The position numbers and the translations under genes are program-made. Positions 25,961-34,500 of a stretch of DNA of 64,000 nt are shown one piece after another. The DNA is from Staphylococcus pseudoxylosus (GTDB taxonomy: Bacteria > Bacillota > Bacilli > Staphylococcales > Staphylococcaceae). The stretch covers positions 1 to 64,000 of the forward strand of contig NZ_RCVN01000004.1 of assembly GCF_003697915.1 (NCBI RefSeq). The letters are read 5' to 3'. Below the pieces are notes generated by a model that saw only the letters and a program-made list of their open reading frames with translations, was not told where the DNA came from and ran no database searches. Position 1 is the first letter of the stretch; every line of letters starts with the position of its first letter.

Positions 25961-28573
25961 TTATTTTACTAATACAACTGCAACTCCATAACCTTTTTCA
26001 GATTCATATGGCATAGTTATTTCTAAAACTCTATAGAAACCATTGTTGTTATCTTTAGTTCCAATGCCTTTATTAGGTTTGATATAGTCGTTAACAGACA
26101 CCGTGGAATCAACTCGTGTGAATATTTGACCCATTAATCCAACTACATTCCATTCTGGACGTTTAGAACGATCTTCGTACCCTTCGTTTTCAATAAAATC
26201 TGGATTAGGTATTGGTACTTCTACTTCTTCCGAATAAGTATTACCTTCATCGTCTTGCCATTCTTTAGTAGCCCATTCCGTTTGTGTAACACCAAATTCA
26301 TCTTTTAAAAATTTATCTTTATGATGAAACATTTGGTCACCTAAAATGACACCAGCTGTGCCAGAAATAATGCCTATAGGGTTATCATTTGAATTAGCTT
26401 TGCGAATGTATCTACCGTCTAAAGTAACAATATAACCATTAGGGATTTCTTGACCTGATTGGGATTCAAAATATTCGGCATAGTCACCAAAGTTTTGTCC
26501 AGATGATACAGTACCTTTTGTATTAATGTTGCCACTAATACTACGCATTTCAATACTTGTGTTTTCTCTGTGTGGTCCATTTGTTCCATAACCCATTACA
26601 AAGTAATAATTACCTTCTGTTTTTACTCCTCGAGAATTGAGTATTGTCTGAGTATGATTACCATTAGATGTTTCAGATTCCAACGAGTTAAGCACAGCGC
26701 TTCTTGAACCATAAGCTTTAGATCCTGCACCAACTCCAGCTAGCCAACTTCTATCACTGTACGCATATGAATTACCTGTAGAAGCAATCACCGCTGAGCG
26801 TTCCGCAATTGCACCTGAACCAGTTGAACCACCACTGAAACCGCCTTTAACTACAGTAGGAACTATTTTGTATGCTTTTTCTGTAATATATGCGGCGTTT
26901 TTATAATTTTCTGCATTTACACCGATAATCTCTGCAGTGTTGTTATACAATTCAATACCATTGCCTGTCCCTTGACCTTGCAAGTTGGCGTTCACAATAC
27001 GGAAATCATAAATCTTCCCACCACCAGCGATACCAATATTTTGAGAAGAGTTCCAAATATTGACATTACTTAAAGTAATTTTCTTACCTCTGTTACCTCC
27101 GCCAAATATTTTTATATCTGCCTGTGAGTTCTTAAATCCAGTAACATTAATACCATTTAACATGATGTTTTCACTCATGAATTGTACTGCAATAGCTGGT
27201 TGACCCGATGTGAATTTACCATCACCAACTGCACTAAAGTTGTTAACTTGTACATTTCTATACGCTGAGATAATTAAAGCTCGTGGCGTAGTGTTTGGAT
27301 AAACTTTATTGTCGTACGGTTCTACAGCTGTACAGTTACTTAACAGTAAACTATGCGCTGTTTTAGATTTAGGGTCTCCCGCTCTGTGATGTCCGATATG
27401 CCTTAAATTATAAGCACGTGAATCGTGAATACTCATATGATTACTAATTAGTACATTATTAGGTGCTGATGTAGGGGCGTGCGCTTTAACCTCTATACCA
27501 CCATAGTTCATTTCAGTCATATTATTATCTAAAATGACATGTTGTGAACCGTCATCAATTTCAATACCGTTATTATTACCTCCACCAGTTGCATGATGAC
27601 AATAATTGTTGGTAATAACTAAATATCTTGAATGGTGGGTTGTAATACCATCATCACCAAAACCACTTGCTTCACAGTTATCAATGTGAATATATCTACT
27701 TTCTAAATCCTCATTTACTCTTACGCCATCACCTTCATAGAAATAACTATCACTAGCATAAGTAACATCAAAGCCATGCAGTAATGCATCCACTGATTTT
27801 ACGTTACTTGCAAAACCATGTTTAACCCCTGCGAATCTTACGTTAGAGGATAACGAACCGCCAGCAGCTTTAAACGCTTTATCTTGTCTCCACTTATTAC
27901 CGTTAACTGTAAAGTCTTTGATTCCGATATTATGAGCATTACCTGTCATATCTTCGTTAGTAATTACAATATTTTCGGCGGGTGTTTCATCTGCAAATTT
28001 AATTGTCGTAATGTCTTTACCTTCACCTGACAATACTGTATTGTTTGGTAATTTAATGCCAGTAACTTTATATGTCCCAGCAGTCATATGAACATGGACA
28101 TTACCACCTCTTAAAGCATCTTTGAATGCTTGAGTTGAGTCTTGTTCTCCTGTTGGATCCGCACCGTAATCATTGACGTTTACAATACGTTCAATTTTCT
28201 TGTTAAGATAATTAAAGTTTTCTTCCATCTTGTTTTTAATGATTTCAAAGTCATACTTCAAACGCTTAGACAGTAAAGGTTGATTAGTGCCATCTAAAGC
28301 TGTTCTACTGTCTTTAATTTCTTCAATGCCATCACCATTATGACCAACAACTAAGCCCTCAATACGTCCATCTTGATAAGTTAATTCATCATGAACATTT
28401 GAGAGCTTATAATCAATCTGTTTAGCATTGTGAGCATGTTTTTCATCTGATTTATGATGCTCGAAATTCTTTTCAAACGTGTAAAAACTATCTAGTATGT
28501 TTTTGAAATTATAAATCGTTTTATATCTCCACTGTTGACCTATTTCAATAGGAAAATCTAAAAGTAATTTCAT
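25961..28573 (-). CDS. Beta-helix tail spike with G2-type C-terminal domain
   Basis: Protein of 870 residues. The N-terminus (1-125) is helical and probably anchors to the baseplate. A right-handed beta-helix (pectate-lyase-like, about 130-560) starts NVNDYGADPTGEQDSTQAF and includes GEGKDITTIKF and repeated ISNH/VLDNN turns. The C-terminus carries SAVLNSLESETSNGNHTQTILNS and GDYAEYFESQSGQEIPNGYIVTLDG, the pattern of the peptidase-G2 intramolecular chaperone that cleaves itself after trimerisation (as in phi29 gp12). It is the likely receptor-recognising or glycan-degrading spike, plausibly acting on teichoic acid or surface polysaccharide. Confidence 0.85.
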   Translation of the reverse strand: MKLLLDFPIEIGQQWRYKTIYNFKNILDSFYTFEKNFEHHKSDEKHAHNAKQIDYKLSNVHDELTYQDGRIEGLVVGHNGDGIEEIKDSRTALDGTNQPLLSKRLKYDFEIIKNKMEENFNYLNKKIERIVNVNDYGADPTGEQDSTQAFKDALRGGNVHVHMTAGTYKVTGIKLPNNTVLSGEGKDITTIKFADETPAENIVITNEDMTGNAHNIGIKDFTVNGNKWRQDKAFKAAGGSLSSNVRFAGVKHGFASNVKSVDALLHGFDVTYASDSYFYEGDGVRVNEDLESRYIHIDNCEASGFGDDGITTHHSRYLVITNNYCHHATGGGNNNGIEIDDGSQHVILDNNMTEMNYGGIEVKAHAPTSAPNNVLISNHMSIHDSRAYNLRHIGHHRAGDPKSKTAHSLLLSNCTAVEPYDNKVYPNTTPRALIISAYRNVQVNNFSAVGDGKFTSGQPAIAVQFMSENIMLNGINVTGFKNSQADIKIFGGGNRGKKITLSNVNIWNSSQNIGIAGGGKIYDFRIVNANLQGQGTGNGIELYNNTAEIIGVNAENYKNAAYITEKAYKIVPTVVKGGFSGGSTGSGAIAERSAVIASTGNSYAYSDRSWLAGVGAGSKAYGSRSAVLNSLESETSNGNHTQTILNSRGVKTEGNYYFVMGYGTNGPHRENTSIEMRSISGNINTKGTVSSGQNFGDYAEYFESQSGQEIPNGYIVTLDGRYIRKANSNDNPIGIISGTAGVILGDQMFHHKDKFLKDEFGVTQTEWATKEWQDDEGNTYSEEVEVPIPNPDFIENEGYEDRSKRPEWNVVGLMGQIFTRVDSTVSVNDYIKPNKGIGTKDNNNGFYRVLEITMPYESEKGYGVAVVLVK

Positions 28574-28589
28574 ATGTTTAGCTCCTTTT

Positions 28590-29117
28590 TTATTCTAACC
28601 AAGTAAATTCCTGATATACCCAATTTGCTTTAGCTTGGTCGTCTGGATGTACAAATGCCATAACTTTACCATCCTTTAAACACTCAATAGTTATCGGGTT
28701 TCTATAACCATTTTGTCTAGCTGGAAATGATTGATTATCAGTCACAAAACCAGTCGGTAATTGTGCTATTTGCATCGATGAACCAGTAATATTCCCTACG
28801 TTCAATCTTATTGAACGAACAACAAAACTTTTACCAATTAACGAGTTCCCAGCCCTTACCTCTCTTATGCCGCTTTTAAATCCTGTTGCAACGGCGGTGT
28901 TTTTATTATCGGGTGGAATTGATATGTCTACCCACCCTGTGTCGCCCACCATGTCTGAAACCTTTGTATTGATAGTATCAATTAATGCATTCATTTCCTT
29001 AATTTTTTCATTTATATCTGCTATTGAAATATCACCTTGAAGTGCATCTATATGGGCAACTGGGTAATAAATTTCACCTTCATTATCTTTCAAATATCTA
29101 TGATTAATTTCAGCCAT
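28590..29117 (-). CDS. Baseplate/tail protein with shared C-terminal tip domain
   Basis: Protein of 175 residues. A short N-terminal region starts MAEINHRYLKDNEGEIYYPVAH, the typical opening of proteins that plug onto the tail endopeptidase; a helix (ADINEKIKEMNALIDTINTKV) follows. The C-terminal 115 residues (from DTGWVDISI to WVYQEFTWLE) align with the end of the BppU-type protein downstream: DTGW, the RxNxxxI/ISxSQxIAQLP block and a final WVYQEFTW/YIYGTISW. It overlaps the endopeptidase gene by 8 bases. Confidence 0.72.
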   Translation of the reverse strand: MAEINHRYLKDNEGEIYYPVAHIDALQGDISIADINEKIKEMNALIDTINTKVSDMVGDTGWVDISIPPDNKNTAVATGFKSGIREVRAGNSLIGKSFVVRSIRLNVGNITGSSMQIAQLPTGFVTDNQSFPARQNGYRNPITIECLKDGKVMAFVHPDDQAKANWVYQEFTWLE

Positions 29118-30708
29118 CTGTTAACGTCACCCCCACAATATCCGAATAGTTTTCAGGCATAGTAAAAGACGACCCACCAAGTGAACCGCCTTTGACTAAA
29201 CTATTTACTTTTTTAATGTTTCTACTTATACCCTGTTGTATTTTTATAATATCGGTTGGTGAGTTACTAAAATCGACTTCTACTGGTTCGTACACTAATG
29301 GATGTGAAGCAGTGAGTTTAACAACTTTTAAATCTAAGTTATAACCTAGTGGTTGATGTATAAACCTTATTGTGTTGTTTTCTTTGATATCATCATGACC
29401 GATATAATGTTTTTCTTCAACAGAACCTAAGTAGTTAGTTGATACTTCAACAGTTGGTTGATCGTTGAGTTCACCTTTTATTTTCTTAAGTAGTTCATCT
29501 TTGTCTAACGCATTATCATCAAACACTGTTGGCGCTTCTGCAAAACCAAAAGCGTCTGAATTAGGTGATTTATATTCAGCGTAAGCATGATATATATCAG
29601 TACCTTTCAATACTGCAGTAATGTTTAACACTGTAGATTTCTCTGTACCAACATACATACAAGGTTTTGATTTTTTATAATCAATGCCTGGTTTAGCACC
29701 TCTGAATACTGCTTTGAATGTGTGTTTACCTTTCGACAAATTCCTTGCGATAACTATTTTCTCACTCGTAGCTGTTTTACTATAGCATTCATATCGTCCA
29801 ACCAATTCATCGTCTAAATAAACATCGAGCAAACCACCTTTAGCCATTTTCTTCAATGTCCATTCGAGAATTTCATTGCCCCACTTACAATTAATTTCTT
29901 TTGAATAACTAGCGCCAACTACTTCTGTTCTCCAAGTGCCATCTTTGATGAAAGTGCCTGAATAACTTATATCCTTAGGTTTAACAGGACTATAGTTCTT
30001 CGTTTCAGCTTTTGTTTTCTTTTTACCATAACCTTGAATATAAGTTTTAACATCCGTAGTAGTAACTGTTGCTTGTACTTCGCTTGAATTATATTTGTAG
30101 ATCAATGGTATATCTGCCATTTGATAAAATGTTTCTTCATCATAGATGTAAATTTTCTTATTGTCGGCAAAATAAATATAATTAAATAATTCTGCGCCTT
30201 CCGTTAGAAATTCCATACCATTTTTATTACCTAATTCATCAATCGCAACACGATTAGTGAATTCACCTCTTATTTCATAAGTAAATCCAAGTTTGTTACC
30301 TTTAAAACCGAATTCAAGGTATTGTTCAAGTGTCATCGTGGGTTTGTTGTCCTCATCTGTAGTTTCATCACCATTCATTTCCTCATTTTCTAAATCTTTT
30401 TGAATATAATGATTTTGAAACTCCATAAAAATATGTTTAGCAGTCACATCGTTAGATACAACTGCGCCATCATATTTAATAGACGTTGATTTGATAACAT
30501 ATTCTTGACCTTTCCAAACTACTAGCATTTCATTAAGTAAAGCATCGAATAAATCGGAATTCATATAGGTTTTATAAATAGTGAAATCAATTGAGCGTTC
30601 ATTATTCTTTTCATAATTAAGTTTCCAAGAACCGAAATCATAATCTACTAGTATTTCTCCAAATGTACCCTTTTTATTTTTTAAAACCATGTCTCTCAAT
30701 TCATTCAC
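29110..30708 (-). CDS. Prophage tail endopeptidase / tail-associated protein Tal
   Basis: Protein of 532 residues with the N-terminal fold of the phage tail hub (Tal/gp27-like; from MNELRDMVLKNKKGTFGEI, then LNYEKNNERSIDFTIYKT and LFDALLNEMLVVWKGQEYVIKS). Later parts (about 240-400) are beta-rich. It directly follows Dit, abutting its stop codon, as usual in siphoviruses. It caps the tail tube and probably helps open the cell wall; no protease residues can be assigned with confidence. Confidence 0.85.
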   Translation of the reverse strand: MNELRDMVLKNKKGTFGEILVDYDFGSWKLNYEKNNERSIDFTIYKTYMNSDLFDALLNEMLVVWKGQEYVIKSTSIKYDGAVVSNDVTAKHIFMEFQNHYIQKDLENEEMNGDETTDEDNKPTMTLEQYLEFGFKGNKLGFTYEIRGEFTNRVAIDELGNKNGMEFLTEGAELFNYIYFADNKKIYIYDEETFYQMADIPLIYKYNSSEVQATVTTTDVKTYIQGYGKKKTKAETKNYSPVKPKDISYSGTFIKDGTWRTEVVGASYSKEINCKWGNEILEWTLKKMAKGGLLDVYLDDELVGRYECYSKTATSEKIVIARNLSKGKHTFKAVFRGAKPGIDYKKSKPCMYVGTEKSTVLNITAVLKGTDIYHAYAEYKSPNSDAFGFAEAPTVFDDNALDKDELLKKIKGELNDQPTVEVSTNYLGSVEEKHYIGHDDIKENNTIRFIHQPLGYNLDLKVVKLTASHPLVYEPVEVDFSNSPTDIIKIQQGISRNIKKVNSLVKGGSLGGSSFTMPENYSDIVGVTLTDG

Positions 30709-31572
30709 CTACCTATATATGAAAGGGAACACCCAATGTGTTTGAACATTACTGATATTCTCACCTGTTATTTCAATTTCGTTAAAGCCTTTATCTAGTG
30801 TGAGCCACTGCCAATTAGTATCAATCCCGACACGTTTGTTATTAATAAAAGGATGTACACCATTTATAACCAATTGTTGATTTTTCTTGATAGCCTTTTT
30901 GTATTCAAATACATCTGTTTCAGTGCCATCATTCAATTTTTTACTGGTTGTTTTATTCTTGATTTTAAAACCTTTAGGCGCATCTATATTAATTAACAAT
31001 TTGAACTTATGTCTTAGCAATGGATTGATTACATCAGAGGAACCATTGTAAATATCGAAACTTGTCGTATCATGCTTGTACTTAATATCTTCATAAGCTA
31101 ACACGCCACCTTCCAACTGCCAATCTCCACTAGATAAACTAAACTGATCAGTTTCTTTAAGTGATTCTGAATAACCTTTTTTAACAGTAAAAGTCATATC
31201 GAATCGTGTTGCTGAAAAATCCGCATAATCTGGATTCATATCAGGGTTGTTAACTAAAAATTTTTTACCTGGATTATCTGAAGTTACTACATAATAAGGT
31301 TTTCTTCGATAAAACAAATTTCTAAGCATCTGTTCCATTAGGTTAATATCTTTTTCATCCATACAATCAAGACCAAATTTAACAACCAAAGAAAAAGGCG
31401 AGAATGAAGCTACACTTGGTAGCTCACCATCTACGCCCTTAATCGTTATACTGTCCTCAACTGATGTTGGATATGACGATTTTGCTTCTAAAAATATAAA
31501 GTTACTAATGTAGTCGTTCACATTTGTCGTTCCATTATCATCTATAATTTTTAACCATCTATCTCCCGCCAT
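30709..31572 (-). CDS. Distal tail protein Dit
   Basis: Protein of 287 residues of the Sipho_tail family: an N-terminal beta-barrel (NVNDYISNFIFLEAKSSYPTSVEDSITIKGVDGELP, FSPFSLVVKFGLDCMDEKD) that forms the hexameric hub ring, and a C-terminal galectin-like domain (about 160-287). It lies between the tape measure and Tal, the conserved position. It joins the tail tube to the baseplate. Confidence 0.9.
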   Translation of the reverse strand: MAGDRWLKIIDDNGTTNVNDYISNFIFLEAKSSYPTSVEDSITIKGVDGELPSVASFSPFSLVVKFGLDCMDEKDINLMEQMLRNLFYRRKPYYVVTSDNPGKKFLVNNPDMNPDYADFSATRFDMTFTVKKGYSESLKETDQFSLSSGDWQLEGGVLAYEDIKYKHDTTSFDIYNGSSDVINPLLRHKFKLLINIDAPKGFKIKNKTTSKKLNDGTETDVFEYKKAIKKNQQLVINGVHPFINNKRVGIDTNWQWLTLDKGFNEIEITGENISNVQTHWVFPFIYR

Positions 31573-31574
31573 TT

Positions 31575-34500
31575 CTAACCTCCTTGACTATAACTAGCCA
31601 TGCGCATATTCTCTCCTAAAATTTGCGAAATAACATTTGCTGCATCTTTAGGATACCCTTGTTTTTGGTTACCTAATAAACTAATAATCGTTTGTGTAAG
31701 TTTATTATTTTGGTCATTCACTCTAACAAGTTGTTTTAATAATTTTTCAACAGTTGAATTATCATTATTAACTGTAACATTAGTGTTGCTAGTATCCATG
31801 CCAACATATTTCATTGCTTGTTCAATAAGTTGAACTGCTCTATTACGTTTCGTTAAAGGTATGACCATTTCTGCTTTGTTGCCTTCACCGATTTCAGCTA
31901 TTTGGTGTTTAGTAATCATACCACCATTAGCGTAAGACCCACCTACACCAATTTGTCTTAGCATTCTTCCACCATATGTTGCTTTAGCATATCGCATACC
32001 AGCAATTAAGTTATCAAGTCCATTGAATATATTGCCATGACCACTTAACTTAAATGCATTAAATGTACCAGGTTTAACTTGTACTAATCCTTTAGGGTTA
32101 CCTTCTGAACTGCCAGGTCCTACTGCTTTTGGATTACCAGTTGATTCTGTATTGATTTGTCTTAACCAAGCGTTAGCATAGGCTGCTGTTTGTGGTAAAC
32201 CTGCTAAGCCCAATGCTTTCATTACTTCTGGCCTCCAAGCTTGAACTGCTTTTGGTCCTGAATTAGCACCGCCTTTACCTTCTAGTGAATGTAACCATTT
32301 TTCAGGATTAACTGCAGTGTCATTACCTGGATGGCCACCACGCATTAATTGGAAGTGTAGATGCGCGCCGCGTACAAAATTACCTGTAGCGCCTGATTTA
32401 CCAATTAATTGTCCCGCTTTAATTCTTTGACCCTGTCTAGCAATCTGTTTAGACAAATGCATATACCAATTCCATTCGTTTGCAGCTGTCTTGATTTGTA
32501 CAGAGTTGCCACCGCCAAAGTCAGTCCACACTTTATCAGCAATACCACCTTTTACAGCATAAACATTTGTGCCAGTTGGCATACCGAAGTCCATACCGTA
32601 GTGTTTACCACCATTAAAAGTTAAGCCGCCGGTATAGTTACCAAACTTTTGCCATATATCATGCTTGAATAACCACGATGCATCACCTTCTCCACCAAAT
32701 TTCTCAAACATAGATTTAACTTTATCTGCTAAAGAAGTTTTTAGTTTTGAATAAGCACCTTTAGCCATACCAACAGTGGCATTTGCACCTTTTCCGAAAT
32801 CTATACCCATGCTTTCCATAACTTTGTTAACTAATTTTTTAGGATTTGAAACATAATCCCAAACATCGCCAATTTTATCTCCTAGCCATGCTGCACCTTT
32901 TTTGGCCATTTCTGATGTTTTTTCTAAGCCATCTTCGGTTTTCTTCTTGATTCCGTGTGCAGTTTTAGAAGCACCTTCTTTAAATCCTCCTGCGACATCA
33001 CTGAATTTATCAGCTATCATATTACCAAGTGGGTCATCTTTTTTCTTTTTCTTAGTCCCGCCATGGAATCTTGGAAGTAACCCCATGTCTTGATAACGTT
33101 TAGTGTCAGTAGCACTATGAACTTTATCGCCAGGGTCTAATGAAACAACTACATTTCTGCCTTGTGGAGCATGTAAAGAGCCATCAGCTTTTTCAATAAC
33201 TTCTTGTACTCCACCACCTGGTGCGTTACCTGAACCTTTATCATTAACTACTGCAAGTGTTGATTGTTTTAAACCGCCTTCACTGTCAGTAGCAACGGAT
33301 GCGCCATTATAAGTACCAGTTGATAGTGGTGTGATGGGTTTGATTAAAGTCTTATCAGTTATTGCTTTGGAAATTTTGTTAATACCGCCAATCATTCCAT
33401 TCAGTCCATCAATCGCTTTGTTCGCAACTGATTTACCTAAGTCTGAGGCAGCTTTTCCAAAATCTTTCTTGATATTCTTAATCCAATCTAGCGTTTTCCC
33501 TAACCAGCCTTTCCAACTTCCATGTGTTTTCTTAGATTTGTCTTCGCCTTCGCCAGAGATTTTACCAAAAATATCTTTAGCTTTACCCCACATGTCAGAT
33601 AGTCTATCACCAGTCGAGTCCTTCATTTTGCCAAACCATTTTTTAGCACTGTTGAAACTACTTTTAGATTTACTTGAAATCTTATCTCCTATTTTATTCC
33701 ACCATTTACTTGTGCCACCGTGTGAATCTTTGGAATTGTTAATTGTGTTAGATTTTGTTTTACTCCACCATTTTTTTACGCTTCCAAAAACATCTTTTGA
33801 TTTACCAGAAACCTTAGAACCTATTTTATTCCACCATTTGCTAGTACCCTTATGGCTATCTTTGGAATTATTTACTGTATTAGCCTTGGTTTTACCCCAC
33901 CATTTTTTAGCACTATCATACGCATCTCTTGATTTATCTCCCACTTTTTTACCAATTTTATTCCAAAATTTATTGGCACTTTGATGTGTTTCTTTAAACC
34001 ATTTTCCAACGTTCTTAGCGATTTTTTTGGCTCCGCCAATAGAAGAATCTTTCATAATTTCCCATTGAGATTTCACATGTCCTGTCTGAGAATCAATGTT
34101 TTTCTTAACACCTTTATTTTGTTTCTGTGCTTGATCTACAACATCTTTATGTTGTTTCTTAGCTTTGCCTTTTGATTCATCATATTGCTTTTTAGCATCT
34201 TTGATAACCTTATCAGCTTGTGATTTAGATAAAGTATCAGTTTCATCACGTTGTTTAACCGCTTCTGCTACTGTATCTTTGTATTTCTTTTTAGCATCTT
34301 TAATTGTAGTGTCACGTTCTTTAGCACTTTCTTTAATGACATTAGAAGCAGCTTGCATTGATAGCTTACCTTTGTTCTGTTTCATTCTTTCAAGGATAGC
34401 TTTTTGTTCAACTTCTCCTTTAGATAAAGATTTAACCACTGTCTTATCTAAGTTTCTTTGTAGCTCGGCTACTTTAGCATTCTCTTTTTTATTTAAAGAA

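Noticed and set aside
33331..33984. Long open frame on plus inside the tape measure gene
   Set aside because: It is antisense to helical Lys-rich coding sequence, which commonly leaves the opposite strand open; no ribosome site, and the minus gene is unmistakable.
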